A DNA stretch of 64,000 nucleotides, taken from Pectinatus haikarae. Its GTDB lineage: Bacteria; Bacillota; Negativicutes; Selenomonadales; Selenomonadaceae. The stretch is from assembly GCF_030813505.1 (NCBI RefSeq), contig NZ_JAUSUE010000006.1; one strand, written 5' to 3'. The notes below the pieces were generated by a model. It was not told the DNA's origin. It made no database searches and saw only the letters and a list, made by a program, of their open reading frames with translations. Of this stretch, positions 18,012-27,540 are shown piece by piece; position 1 is the first letter of the stretch; every line of letters begins with the position of its first letter. The translations under genes and the position numbers were made by a program.

Positions 18012-18234
18012 GGAAGCTGTTGACAGACTTGAGGGTTTGGTAAATGAATTGGAAAAAGGGGAACTGGCTTTGGATGATATTTTGAAAAAGTACAGGGAAA
18101 GCACTGATCTTATCAAATTTTGCCGCGGTGAACTTGAAAATGCCGATAAAGAAATAAGCGGCCTTTGGGAATTGAGTGCTTCCGGTGAACAAGTTCCCGT
18201 CAATATAGACGCGGGAGAAAATGATAATGAATGA
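17986..18234 (+). CDS. xseB: exodeoxyribonuclease VII small subunit
   Basis: An 82-residue helical-hairpin protein (SFEEAVDRLEGLVNELEKGELALDD) that coats the XseA coiled coil and controls nuclease activity. It is translationally coupled to xseA (26-nt overlap) and overlaps ispA by 14 nt. Confidence 0.93.
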   Translation: MARKKKSFEEAVDRLEGLVNELEKGELALDDILKKYRESTDLIKFCRGELENADKEISGLWELSASGEQVPVNIDAGENDNE

Positions 18235-19102
18235 ATATATGCAGCATAAAGTTTCTTTAATAAATGAGGCATTGTCGCATTTATATTCAGAAAAAACAGC
18301 ATTGAATGCAGTTCTGGCAGATTCCATGAATTATAGCCTGAAAGCCGGCGGGAAAAGGCTTAGACCGGTTATGCTGATGGCCGCGGCTGATGCTGTGGGC
18401 GCGAATGGTGATAAGTATGTGCGTATTGCCTGCGCCATGGAAATGATTCATACATATTCTCTTATCCATGATGATCTTCCGGCAATGGATAATGATGATT
18501 ACCGCCGCGGTAAGCTGACAAATCATAAAGTATACGGTGATGCGATGGCTGTTCTGGCGGGCGATGCATTGCTGACAATGGCATTTGAAGTAATTGCTTC
18601 TGAGCATGCCGTAGATCCTTCTGTTCTGCTGCGGATATCTTTAGAAATAAGCAGAGCTGCAGGGCCGGAAGGCATGGTAGGCGGGCAGGCTCTTGATCTG
18701 TCGGCGGAAAACAGGCATATTGAATTGGACGAATTGAGAAAACTGCATTCTGCAAAAACAGGTGCATTGTTTCGTGCGGCGATAAGAACAGGCGGTATTT
18801 TGGCCAAAGCGGATCAGAATGAATTGGCGTCGCTCACAAGATATGCCGATGAATTTGGACTGGCTTTCCAAATTACTGACGACATACTGGATGTGATCGG
18901 AGACGATGAAAAAATTGGCAAACCGGTGGGCAGTGATGAAAAAAATCACAAATCCACTTATGTATCACTACTTTCTCTGAGTGAAGCAAGGAAAATGGCA
19001 GAAAAATCTATAGCCAATGCTGTAGAAGCCCTGGAACCATTTGGCAGTAAAGCTGAATTCCTCCGCGGATTGGTAAAAAAGCTGTTGGACAGGCAAAATT
19101 AA
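18221..19102 (+). CDS. ispA: geranyl/farnesyl diphosphate synthase
   Basis: A 293-residue trans-prenyltransferase that condenses DMAPP/GPP with IPP to make C10-C15 precursors for undecaprenyl and quinone lipids. The first Asp-rich motif is DDLPAMDNDD (residues 84-93) and the second is DDILD in FQITDDILDVIGD. The residues before the first motif (HTYSLIH) match E. coli-type FPP synthase. ATG 18221 or 18227 are both possible; GGGAG lies upstream. It is followed by dxs, so two isoprenoid steps are adjacent. Confidence 0.93.
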   Translation: MIMNEYMQHKVSLINEALSHLYSEKTALNAVLADSMNYSLKAGGKRLRPVMLMAAADAVGANGDKYVRIACAMEMIHTYSLIHDDLPAMDNDDYRRGKLTNHKVYGDAMAVLAGDALLTMAFEVIASEHAVDPSVLLRISLEISRAAGPEGMVGGQALDLSAENRHIELDELRKLHSAKTGALFRAAIRTGGILAKADQNELASLTRYADEFGLAFQITDDILDVIGDDEKIGKPVGSDEKNHKSTYVSLLSLSEARKMAEKSIANAVEALEPFGSKAEFLRGLVKKLLDRQN

Positions 19103-19116
19103 AAGGAAGTGCGCTC

Positions 19117-20994
19117 TTGGATATTTTAAATAACATAAAGCAGCCCGATGATTTGAAACTGCTTTTACAAAATCAACTATTGCAGCTCGCAGAGGAGATA
19201 CGTAAGCTGATTATTGATGTGGCAGCTGAAAATGGAGGCCATCTTGCGTCCAGTCTGGGAGTTGTCGAATTAACAATAGCGCTTTATAAGGTATTTGATT
19301 TTCCCACGGATAAAATTATCTGGGATGTGGGTCATCAGGCTTATGCACATAAGATTCTGACCGGACGGCGTGATAAATTTCATACATTAAGGAAAAAAGG
19401 CGGAATAACAGGTTTCCCTAAGATAACTGAGAGTAAATATGATGCTTTTGGCACAGGTCACGCGAGTACATCCATTTCTGCTGCACTTGGCATGGCCTGT
19501 GCCAGAGATATTGACAGACAAACATACAAGGTCGTCGCTGTAATCGGCGACGGAGCTTTGACGGGAGGAGAGGCCTTTGAGGCGTTGAATAATGCCGGCG
19601 CCTTAAAAAAAGATATTGTTATTATTTTAAACGATAATGAAATGTCTATATCAAAAAATGTCGGAGCTCTTTCCCGTTATCTGGACAAAATACGAAGTGC
19701 GCCTGAATATACGAAAGTGAAAAAAGATGTTGGCACTCTGCTGCAGCATTTACCTAAAGTAGGCGATAGAGTTTATAAAACTGCCAGCTTGCTTAAAGAC
19801 AGTATCAAGAATGTTCTGGTCGCAGGAAATCTTTTCGAGGAAATGGGATTGTCATATATAGGTCCTGTCGACGGAAATGATATGCCAAAGCTTATAGAGG
19901 TGCTGCAGGGAATAAATAATATGCAGGGACCGGTATTGCTGCATGTCATCACTAAAAAAGGAAAAGGGTATATGCCGGCGGAAAAGAAACCGGATAAATT
20001 TCACGGCATAGGACGTTTTGACATTCAAACAGGCGAATCGCTGGGAAAAATTTCAAATATACCAACATATACACAGATTTTCAGTGAGATGTTATTGAAA
20101 ATGGCGGAAGTGGATAAGGATATAGTAGCTGTTACTGCCGCTATGCCGGGAGGAACCGGGCTGACTCCTTTTTCGCAAAAATATCCTGAACGTTTTTTTG
20201 ATGTGGGCATAGCAGAGGAACATGCTCTCACTATGGCTGCCGGGCTGGCCGCCGCAGGGAAGAAACCGTTTGTGGCACTTTATTCCACATTTGCGCAGCG
20301 AGGCTATGATCAGATTTTACATGATATCTGCTTACAGAATCTGCCTGTTACCATTTGTTTGGACCGGGCGGGCATAGTAGGAGAGGACGGACCGACACAT
20401 CATGGCGTATTTGACTATTCTTTTCTGCGAAATATCCCAGGCATATTGATGATGGCTCCTAAAGATGAAAATGAATTGCGCCGTATGATGTATACGGCTG
20501 CGGGCTGTAAAAGCCCGGCGGTGATCCGATATCCGCGGGGGCAGGCCTGTGGAGTGAACTTAGACGCTGGTGTGCAGACTGTCGATATCGGCAAGGCAGA
20601 AATTATAACTGAGTCAGCAGGTGATACCGTTATAATAGCTGTAGGAACGATGGTACATCCGGCAAGAAAGGCCGCACAAAGATTATCTGACGAGGGGATC
20701 GCCTGCAGTGTAGTGAATGCCAGATTTATTAAACCAATGGATGAAAATATGTTTGCGGAGCTGGGAAGAACAAAGCGGTTTATCCTTACTGTGGAAGAAA
20801 ACGTACTGGCAGGAGGGTTTGGATCGGCTGTATTGGAAATTTTAAGCAGAAATGATGCAATGCCGCCTAAGATAAAATGTATGGGGTTGCCCGACCAATT
20901 CATTTGCCAGGGAGCGCGCAGCGAACTTTTGCAGGAAAATAATCTCACAGCTGAGGGAATAATTTCCGTGATAAGGGAAAATTCGATAAAGTAA
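19117..20994 (+). CDS. dxs: 1-deoxy-D-xylulose-5-phosphate synthase
   Basis: A 625-residue thiamine-diphosphate enzyme that joins pyruvate and glyceraldehyde-3-phosphate, the entry step of the MEP isoprenoid pathway and a source for thiamine and pyridoxal. Visible features are the N-terminal GGHLASSLGVVELT, the TPP motif GDGALTGGEAFEALNNAG, the transketolase Pyr domain (DVGIAEEHALTMAAGLA) and a C-terminal domain. The TTG start is supported by AAAAGGAAG 7 nt upstream. It follows ispA by 14 nt. Confidence 0.97.
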   Translation: MDILNNIKQPDDLKLLLQNQLLQLAEEIRKLIIDVAAENGGHLASSLGVVELTIALYKVFDFPTDKIIWDVGHQAYAHKILTGRRDKFHTLRKKGGITGFPKITESKYDAFGTGHASTSISAALGMACARDIDRQTYKVVAVIGDGALTGGEAFEALNNAGALKKDIVIILNDNEMSISKNVGALSRYLDKIRSAPEYTKVKKDVGTLLQHLPKVGDRVYKTASLLKDSIKNVLVAGNLFEEMGLSYIGPVDGNDMPKLIEVLQGINNMQGPVLLHVITKKGKGYMPAEKKPDKFHGIGRFDIQTGESLGKISNIPTYTQIFSEMLLKMAEVDKDIVAVTAAMPGGTGLTPFSQKYPERFFDVGIAEEHALTMAAGLAAAGKKPFVALYSTFAQRGYDQILHDICLQNLPVTICLDRAGIVGEDGPTHHGVFDYSFLRNIPGILMMAPKDENELRRMMYTAAGCKSPAVIRYPRGQACGVNLDAGVQTVDIGKAEIITESAGDTVIIAVGTMVHPARKAAQRLSDEGIACSVVNARFIKPMDENMFAELGRTKRFILTVEENVLAGGFGSAVLEILSRNDAMPPKIKCMGLPDQFICQGARSELLQENNLTAEGIISVIRENSIK

Positions 20995-21041
20995 AGGGGC
21001 TTATCTCCCTGTATATAAATATATCGGAGAGGATAGAGTTG

Positions 21042-21857
21042 ATGAGCAAGCAAAGATTAGATGTTGTCTTGGTCGAAAAGGGATTGGTTCAAAGTCGCGA
21101 GAGAGCTAAGACAACCATAATGGCAGGGCTGGTCTTGGTAGATGAGCGGAAGATAGATAAAGCAGGTACGCTGATAGATCCGGAACTGCCGATACGTATA
21201 CTGGGAGACAATATAGGTTATGTGAGCCGGGGCGGGCTGAAGCTGGAAAAGGCTATAGAGGCTTTTTCGATAGAATTGACTGATAAAGTATGTATTGATA
21301 TAGGTGCGTCGACTGGCGGTTTTACGGATTGTGCATTGAAGAATGGTGCAAAAAAGGTGTTTGCTATTGATGTTGGCTACGGGCAGCTGGCGTGGTGTCT
21401 GCGTACAGATGATCGTGTAGTAAATATGGAAAGAACAAATATACGTTTTGTTAAACCGGCTGATTTGGGGGAATACGCGGACTTCGCATCTATTGATGTG
21501 GCATTCATATCGCTTACCAAGGTGCTTCCTGTGGCAAAGACTCTGCTCGTTGAAAATGGGAAGATAGCGGCCCTTATAAAACCTCAGTTTGAGGCGGGGC
21601 GGGAAAACGTCGGTAAAAAAGGCGTGGTTAAGGACCCGCGCATCCATGAGAATGTTATAAGAAAAATAGCTGATTTTGCTGTAGAGACAGGCCTTAAAAT
21701 TGAAGGAATAACTTTTTCACCGGTTAAGGGGCCGGAAGGTAATATAGAATATCTTATATATCTGAATAATGCTGATATGCCGACAAGATGTGTCCTTAAT
21801 GATGACAGTATAAGCTGTGTTGTTTCAGAGGCGCATAAGATGCTTGATATAAAATAA
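21042..21857 (+). CDS. tlyA: TlyA family rRNA 2'-O-methyltransferase / putative hemolysin
   Basis: A 271-residue protein with an S4 RNA-binding domain (residues 1-60, RLDVVLVEKGLVQSRERAKTTI) and an FtsJ-like methyltransferase domain with the SAM loop CIDIGASTGGFTDCAL and catalytic-type lysines (GGLKLEKAIEAF, KPQFEAG). Mycobacterial TlyA methylates 16S and 23S rRNA, and the name hemolysin is historical. ATG 21042 is preferred over TTG 21039, with GGAGAGG about 10 nt upstream. It lies between dxs and nadK as in many Firmicutes. Confidence 0.93.
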   Translation: MSKQRLDVVLVEKGLVQSRERAKTTIMAGLVLVDERKIDKAGTLIDPELPIRILGDNIGYVSRGGLKLEKAIEAFSIELTDKVCIDIGASTGGFTDCALKNGAKKVFAIDVGYGQLAWCLRTDDRVVNMERTNIRFVKPADLGEYADFASIDVAFISLTKVLPVAKTLLVENGKIAALIKPQFEAGRENVGKKGVVKDPRIHENVIRKIADFAVETGLKIEGITFSPVKGPEGNIEYLIYLNNADMPTRCVLNDDSISCVVSEAHKMLDIK

Positions 21858-21873
21858 TAATAGAGGCAAAAAA

Positions 21874-22740
21874 ATGAGAATAGGTATTTTCCCGAATTGT
21901 AAAAAAAAGGCCAGCAAAGATATTCTTGACAGAATGAGGATATTTTTTGAAAAACAAAATGCCGATGTGTTTCTGCCTCAGGAAATGGCAGAGCTTTTCA
22001 GCTGCAAAGATATTGGTGTAAAAAATATTCTTAATGCGGATATCGATGTCGGCATCAGTATAGGCGGAGACGGGACGCTGCTGGGAGTGTGCAGGCTGCT
22101 TGCACCTCACGATATACCCGTATGTGGGATAAACATAGGAACTTTAGGGTTTCTGGCGGACATTGAAGTGAGCGAGCTGGAAAATAAACTGATCAAGATA
22201 TTGAACGGCAATTATAACATTGAGCAGCGTCTTATGCTCGCCGGTTACATAAAGAAGGACAATGCACTCAAACTGGCGGGTTATGCAGTAAACGATATCG
22301 TTTTGACAAGTGCAGGGGTGGCCAGGATGGTGGGGCTTGAATTGGAATTTGATTCTTACAAGGTGCCGAGTTATCGTGCCGATGGTCTGATTGTATCCAC
22401 TGCCACAGGGTCTACCGCTTATTCCCTTTCAGCGGGAGGACCAATAATAAATCCGAAAGTAAAGGTGCTTTTAGTCACCCCTATATGCCCGCATACCTTT
22501 TATGTGAGACCAATGATAATAAATGAAACAGAAGAGATAAATATAAAGGTGAAAGATACCAGTCAGGATGTAATACTGACTTTTGACGGACAAGACGTAT
22601 ATCCTATTTCATCGGATGAACAGGTGATGATATGCAGAGCGCCTTTTTCTGCTAAAATCATTAAATTTGATGATAAAAATTATTATAAAATACTTTTGAA
22701 TAAGTTAATTCGGAGCAATACAAATGCAGATGCTCAGTAA
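21874..22740 (+). CDS. nadK: NAD kinase
   Basis: A 288-residue kinase making NADP from NAD and ATP. It has the GGDGTLLGVCRL nucleotide motif near residue 66, GINIGTLGFLADI, the NE/ND-type VNDIVLTSA segment and the glycine-rich DGLIVSTATGSTAYSLSAGGP. It is cytoplasmic and usually a tetramer. RBS AGAGGC upstream of ATG. It overlaps mnmM by 17 nt. Confidence 0.96.
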   Translation: MRIGIFPNCKKKASKDILDRMRIFFEKQNADVFLPQEMAELFSCKDIGVKNILNADIDVGISIGGDGTLLGVCRLLAPHDIPVCGINIGTLGFLADIEVSELENKLIKILNGNYNIEQRLMLAGYIKKDNALKLAGYAVNDIVLTSAGVARMVGLELEFDSYKVPSYRADGLIVSTATGSTAYSLSAGGPIINPKVKVLLVTPICPHTFYVRPMIINETEEINIKVKDTSQDVILTFDGQDVYPISSDEQVMICRAPFSAKIIKFDDKNYYKILLNKLIRSNTNADAQ

Positions 22741-23278
22741 TGCTATTCAAATCAACCAATGTCTTCTGAAAGAAGCGGTAAAAAACGCAGATCTTCTTGT
22801 AGATGCCACCTGCGGCAATGGGTCCGACACATTGTTTCTAGCAAATAATGCCAAGTATGCACATATTTATGCTTTTGATATCCAAAAAGAAGCTATAGAA
22901 AAAACAAAGGAAAAAACTAAGAAATATGAGAAAAATATATCTTACATATGTGATTCGCATATAAATATGAAAAAATATGTGAAGCACAAGGCTGATGCGG
23001 TGATTTTTAATCTGGGATATTTACCTGGGGCATCGCACGAAATAACCACACATGCAGATACAGTATTGAAAACTATAGATGCGGTAAAAGATTTGTTGAA
23101 AATCAACGGCATAATTTCAATTTTGGCCTATCCCGGACATGCAGAAGGGTATAATGAATATTTGAAGCTGCTTGAATATACGAAGATGATGGATAAGCAT
23201 ATTTTTACGGCGTGCTGGTATAAATTGCATAACCATACTAATGCTCCGGCGATGTGCTGGATAGAAAAACAGGGGTGA
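22724..23278 (+). CDS. mnmM: tRNA (mnm5s2U34)-methyltransferase MnmM-like (YtqB family)
   Basis: A 184-residue class I methyltransferase with the SAM loop VDATCGNGSDTLFL, acidic residue in AFDIQ and the catalytic NLGYLPG motif. The family was long annotated as rRNA methylase/YtqB. B. subtilis YtqB (MnmM) completes mnm5 modification of the tRNA wobble uridine. The assignment here is by family. GGAG 8 nt upstream supports ATG 22724, inside the end of nadK. Confidence 0.82.
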   Translation: MQMLSNAIQINQCLLKEAVKNADLLVDATCGNGSDTLFLANNAKYAHIYAFDIQKEAIEKTKEKTKKYEKNISYICDSHINMKKYVKHKADAVIFNLGYLPGASHEITTHADTVLKTIDAVKDLLKINGIISILAYPGHAEGYNEYLKLLEYTKMMDKHIFTACWYKLHNHTNAPAMCWIEKQG

Positions 23279-23284
23279 ATTTAC

Positions 23285-23737
23285 GTGAAATCACTGAGAC
23301 ATGAAAAAATTAAAAGCATTATAGAAAACTCGATTATTGAAACACAGGAAGAACTGGCCGAAGCATTGCGAAATCACCATATTGACGTTACGCAGGCTAC
23401 TGTTTCGAGAGATATCAAGGAAATGATGCTGATAAAAATACCTACTGATGACGGACGCTATAGGTATGCCTGTCCTTCCGACAAAAAATTCTTTTTTTCA
23501 AAGAACCGTATGGAACGTATTTTTCATGACAGTGTCATCAACATAGATTGCAGTGAAAATATAATTGTAGTAAAGACACTGCCGGGAGCGGCAAACGCTG
23601 TTGCTTCGACTTTAGATTATGCAAAGTGGCCAGAGATAATCGGGACTGTCGCAGGTGACGATAATATATTGGTTATTATAAAACCGTTATCTGCCGTGGA
23701 AAAAGTGATGAAAAAACTGGAAAAATTTATATCTTGA
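23285..23737 (+). CDS. argR: arginine repressor ArgR
   Basis: A 150-residue regulator with an N-terminal winged helix (KIKSIIENSIIETQEELAEALR, ATVSRDIKEM) and a C-terminal arginine-binding, hexamerising domain (TLPGAANAVASTLD, GTVAGDDNILVI). It represses arginine biosynthesis and activates catabolism, with arginine as corepressor. GTG start with AGGGGTG upstream. argR-recN adjacency is common in Firmicutes. Confidence 0.95.
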   Translation: MKSLRHEKIKSIIENSIIETQEELAEALRNHHIDVTQATVSRDIKEMMLIKIPTDDGRYRYACPSDKKFFFSKNRMERIFHDSVINIDCSENIIVVKTLPGAANAVASTLDYAKWPEIIGTVAGDDNILVIIKPLSAVEKVMKKLEKFIS

Positions 23738-23765
23738 TGTATTTTGTAAAGAGGGATAGGTCAGC

Positions 23766-25460
23766 ATGCTGAAAACATTGACTGTATGGAATCTTGCGCT
23801 TATTGATCATTTGCAAGTCAATTTTGACGATGGGCTTAATATACTGACTGGTGAAACCGGGGCCGGCAAATCACTGCTGCTTGGTGCACTGGGATTGCTT
23901 ATGGGGCAGCGTTCTAATATTGATGTTATAAGGAATGGCGGCAGTTATTTGCGTATTGAAGCTGTTTGTACCATTGATAATGATGACGTACACAGCTTTC
24001 TTGAAAATAATGCTATCCTTGATGAAGCAAATGAGCTGATTATAGTCAGGCAGATAAACAGAAACGGGAGAAATATAATTCAGATAAATGGCTGTCAGGT
24101 CACTGCAGCGGCGTTGAAGGCACTTAGTGAACTAATGATCGATATTCACGGACAAAATGAAAATCAATCCCTTCTGCGGCCGGAAGAACAGCTTGCCTTA
24201 GTTGACAGGGCAGTGCCGGATTTTGAAAAATATATGGAAACATATATAAAAGCATATGGGCAATATAGGGAGATTACAAAAAAACTGAATGAAAAAAAAG
24301 CGGCTTCTCAAAATTATACGGAACATATGGAGATGCTGCGCTGGCAAAATGATGAAATAGAAGCAATCGCGATCCAGCCGGATGAAGATAGGGAAATTGA
24401 AGAAAAAATAAAAAAGATAACTAATACGGAAAAAATAGCCAATTTAGTAAAATCCACCTACTCGCTGCTTGCCGATGACAATAATGGAGAGACAGTTTTA
24501 ATTGCACTGTCAGGCATTAAGAAGAATCTTGATGCACTCTTGAAATATGATAAAAATTTTGCGACTGCTAAAAAAATAGCGGATGATGCATATATACAGC
24601 TTCAGGAAATCAGCTACGAAGTACGCGATTACATCGATGATATTGATTATGATCCGACTGTCTTAAACATGCTTTTACGGCGCAGTGATGATATTGAAAG
24701 ACTTTGCCGGAAGTATGGACCGGAAGTTGATAATGTTCTGGCTTATCAAAAAAAGATAAAAGATGAACTGGATGAAATGGAAAATTACGATGTCATAATA
24801 AAGGATATGCAGTCGGATGCTGATTTAGCAGAGAAAGAACTTGAAAAAGCCGCTGCTGAACTCAAAGCTGTACGCAAAAAAGCTGCAGATGAGCTTTCCA
24901 AACGAGTGAAAGAACAGCTGCTTGATCTGGGAATGCATAATGCACAGTTTGCTATCCAGTTTAAAGATACACAGGAATATAGTAAAACAGGTACAGAAAC
25001 AGCTCAGATATTATTCTGCGCTAATGTTGGCGAAGAATGTAAGCCGCTTCAAAGGACGGCTTCCGGAGGTGAATTATCACGTATTGCCTTGGCAATAAAA
25101 ACCGTGACTGCGGCAGACGATCATGTCGGTGTGATGGTATTTGATGAAATCGATGCGGGCATAGGCGGGAAGACCGCGCAAATGGTAGCTGAAAGAATAG
25201 CCAAGATAGCAGCATTCAAACAGGTGCTGTGTATAACTCACCTGCCTCAGATAGCCTGTATGGCTGATGCCCATTTTTATATTGATAAAACTGTCCAAAA
25301 AGAACATACAGTTACACGCATTAAGAAACTTTCATCGGGAGAGCAGCTCAATGAGATAGCTCGCATGGCATCAGGTATCGATATCACAGCAGCTTCTCTT
25401 GATAATGCCATGGAAATGCTTAATAATGCCAGACTGAAGAAAAAAAGAATGGAAAAATAA
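23766..25460 (+). CDS. recN: DNA repair protein RecN
   Basis: A 564-residue SMC-like ATPase in double-strand break repair. The N-terminal Walker A is GETGAGKSLLLGAL (about residues 31-44). Long coiled-coil arms span about 160-370, and the C-terminal half has the signature TASGGELSRIALAIK and Walker B VMVFDEIDAGIGG. RBS GAGGGATAGG before ATG. In spore-forming clostridia spoIVB and spo0A usually follow; they are absent here. Confidence 0.96.
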   Translation: MLKTLTVWNLALIDHLQVNFDDGLNILTGETGAGKSLLLGALGLLMGQRSNIDVIRNGGSYLRIEAVCTIDNDDVHSFLENNAILDEANELIIVRQINRNGRNIIQINGCQVTAAALKALSELMIDIHGQNENQSLLRPEEQLALVDRAVPDFEKYMETYIKAYGQYREITKKLNEKKAASQNYTEHMEMLRWQNDEIEAIAIQPDEDREIEEKIKKITNTEKIANLVKSTYSLLADDNNGETVLIALSGIKKNLDALLKYDKNFATAKKIADDAYIQLQEISYEVRDYIDDIDYDPTVLNMLLRRSDDIERLCRKYGPEVDNVLAYQKKIKDELDEMENYDVIIKDMQSDADLAEKELEKAAAELKAVRKKAADELSKRVKEQLLDLGMHNAQFAIQFKDTQEYSKTGTETAQILFCANVGEECKPLQRTASGGELSRIALAIKTVTAADDHVGVMVFDEIDAGIGGKTAQMVAERIAKIAAFKQVLCITHLPQIACMADAHFYIDKTVQKEHTVTRIKKLSSGEQLNEIARMASGIDITAASLDNAMEMLNNARLKKKRMEK

Positions 25461-25514
25461 CTTTCTTATAAGCAGCATATAATGAAAAATATATTTGATT
25501 TGGAGATGAAATAT

Positions 25515-26066
25515 ATGTATGAAGATCTTATTGAAAAAAAAATAGCTTCTGTAAATGTTTTTGACGGAGACCTCCTCCATGTAAAAAAAGACGAAGTTGA
25601 ACTGCCTAATGGACGCTATGCGAGCAGAGAATGGATAGAACATCCAGGAGCATCTGCTGTTATACCGTATACAGCTGATGGTAATATAATTATGGTCCGT
25701 CAGTATCGTTATCCTGTAAGGCAGGTGACCTTGGAAATACCGGCAGGAAAACTTGATTTAGAAGGGGAAGATCCATTGGCATGCGCAAAACGGGAGCTTA
25801 GTGAAGAAACTGGATATACCTCTGAAAAATATACAAAGCTTTTGACCTTGGCGACTACTGTCGGCTTTTCCAATGAATATATACACATTTATTTAGCGGA
25901 AGAACTAAAGGCGGGACAGATGCACCCGGATGAGGATGAATTTCTTAACTTGCTGACGATTCCTTTGGCAAAGGCAGTGCAAATGGTATATAATGGTGAA
26001 ATAATCGATGCAAAGTCTGTGTCGGCTATACTCTTGGTCAATATGATCAAAAATAAAGAATGCTGA
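25515..26066 (+). CDS. nudF: NUDIX hydrolase, ADP-ribose pyrophosphatase type
   Basis: A 183-residue protein that probably splits ADP-ribose into AMP and ribose-5-phosphate. The Nudix box reads EDPLACAKRELSEETGY, and there is one more residue than usual between the first Gly (IPAGK) and the first Glu. The preceding IPYTADGNIIMVRQYRYPV is typical of this subfamily. ATG 25515 is chosen because GGAG (25502-25505) is 9 nt upstream. An in-frame ATG at 25482 has no RBS. It lies downstream of recN in the same direction. Confidence 0.85.
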   Translation: MYEDLIEKKIASVNVFDGDLLHVKKDEVELPNGRYASREWIEHPGASAVIPYTADGNIIMVRQYRYPVRQVTLEIPAGKLDLEGEDPLACAKRELSEETGYTSEKYTKLLTLATTVGFSNEYIHIYLAEELKAGQMHPDEDEFLNLLTIPLAKAVQMVYNGEIIDAKSVSAILLVNMIKNKEC

Positions 26067-26089
26067 GTGTTCAGCGATAGGAGGTCCTT

Positions 26090-26719
26090 ATGTTTGGTTT
26101 CGGCCCTGAGATGATTTACGGGATTCCGGGTCTTATCATTGCGTTGACGGTTCATGAATATGCACATGCCAGAGTGGCGGTGTATTGCGGTGATTTTACA
26201 CCGCGGCTGCAGGGACGGCTTACACTTAATCCTGTTGCACATATTGATCCGTGGGGATTGATTGCTTTGTTTATATTCAAATTTGGCTGGGCCAGACCAG
26301 TAATGATAAATCCAAGAAATTTCCGCAATATGCGTCGGGATGATATTCTTGTTTCGCTCGCCGGACCGGCATCTAATATTGCAGCGGCTTTTGCTGCGGG
26401 CATATTATTGGCTTTTTTGTATAAATTCGGCTATATGCAGCAATGGATACAGCAGGTTTTATTGATGACGATGATCTATAATGTCAATTTTGCGGTATTT
26501 AATATGCTTCCTATTCCGCCTCTTGACGGATCAAAAGTATTGATGAATATATTGCCTTATGAACTTGCCAGGCAGTACGCACAGATTGAACGGTACAGCA
26601 TGGCAATTTTTATAATTTTTCTGTTGTTGGCCAATACGCATATACTGGGAAGTTTTCTCAGCATGTTTACCATACCTATTATGAGCTTGATCAGATTAGT
26701 TATGGCACTGCTGATTTGA
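26090..26719 (+). CDS. site-2 protease family (M50) membrane metalloprotease
   Basis: A 209-residue membrane protein with about five hydrophobic segments. Zinc ligands are seen in HEYAH (residues about 21-25) and in NMLPIPPLDG near residue 145. A conserved SLAGPASNIAAAF loop follows the first half. It belongs to the short M50 group without a PDZ domain that is common in Firmicutes; substrates are unknown. AGGAGG precedes ATG. Next to scpA, as in many Clostridia/Negativicutes. Confidence 0.88.
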   Translation: MFGFGPEMIYGIPGLIIALTVHEYAHARVAVYCGDFTPRLQGRLTLNPVAHIDPWGLIALFIFKFGWARPVMINPRNFRNMRRDDILVSLAGPASNIAAAFAAGILLAFLYKFGYMQQWIQQVLLMTMIYNVNFAVFNMLPIPPLDGSKVLMNILPYELARQYAQIERYSMAIFIIFLLLANTHILGSFLSMFTIPIMSLIRLVMALLI

Positions 26720-26738
26720 TTTAGCTCATTAAATTAAA

Positions 26739-26783
26739 AATATTACACAGGTTTTTGTGCGAAATGAGAACCTGTGTAATATT
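26739..26783. repeat. perfect 15-bp inverted repeat between the M50 protease and scpA
   Basis: AATATTACACAGGTT (26739-26753) and AACCTGTGTAATATT (26769-26783) are exact inverted copies around a 15-nt loop. The plus-strand side lacks a T run (GTAGTA follows), so it is not a standard terminator in the direction of transcription. It could be a weak terminator, an RNA processing site or a dyad operator just before scpA. Confidence 0.75.
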
Positions 26784-26802
26784 GTAGTACAGGATGAAAT
26801 TT

Positions 26803-27540
26803 ATGTCTTTAGAGTATAAAGTGCATCTAAAGGCCTTTGAAGGGCCGTTGGATTTGTTGCTCCATTTGATCGAAAAAAATAAAATTGATATTTACGATAT
26901 ACCTGTTGCTGTTCTAACAGAACAGTATCTTATATACTTAGATCAATTCCGTGAATTCAATATTGATATAGCAAGTGAATTTCTGCTTATGGCTGCGGAA
27001 TTACTGCGTATAAAATCGCGCATTCTGCTGCCGGAACTGGTAAGTGAAACAGATGATCAACAGGAAGATGATCCCCGGCAGGATTTGGTAGAACGACTTT
27101 TGGAATACAGAAAATTTAAGGAAATCAGTAATGTACTTGACGAAATGGCAATAGCACAGGGGCAGATTTTTTATCGGGAAACAGAGCTGGGACCTGTTCA
27201 GCAGCTGCCTCCCCAGAATATGGATATAAAAACTTTATGGATAGCTTTTCAGAATGTTATGGAAGGACAGCTGTCCGATAAAAAAATCCAGAAAGTCGCA
27301 AAAGATAAATTCAGCGTGCAGGATAAGATGTTGATAATATTGACATTGCTTGGAAATAATGAAAAAGAATGCGCACTTTTTACAGAGGCATTCGATGCTG
27401 ATGCTGATCGGGCGGAGCTGATCGTCACTTTTTTGGCTATGCTGGAATTGATAAAATTAAAAAGAATATATATAAGGCAGGATTATTCTTTTTCATCCAT
27501 ATATATTTTTTTGAGGAATGATGAAGAAAATGTTTTATGA
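26803..27540 (+). CDS. scpA: segregation and condensation protein A
   Basis: A 245-residue kleisin that bridges SMC heads with ScpB for chromosome compaction. The N-terminal KAFEGPLDLLLHLIEKNKIDIYDIP is diagnostic, followed by AAELLRIKSRILLP and a C-terminal winged helix. ATG 26803 fits AGGA (26791-26794) better than ATG 26794. It overlaps scpB by 23 nt. Confidence 0.95.
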   Translation: MSLEYKVHLKAFEGPLDLLLHLIEKNKIDIYDIPVAVLTEQYLIYLDQFREFNIDIASEFLLMAAELLRIKSRILLPELVSETDDQQEDDPRQDLVERLLEYRKFKEISNVLDEMAIAQGQIFYRETELGPVQQLPPQNMDIKTLWIAFQNVMEGQLSDKKIQKVAKDKFSVQDKMLIILTLLGNNEKECALFTEAFDADADRAELIVTFLAMLELIKLKRIYIRQDYSFSSIYIFLRNDEENVL

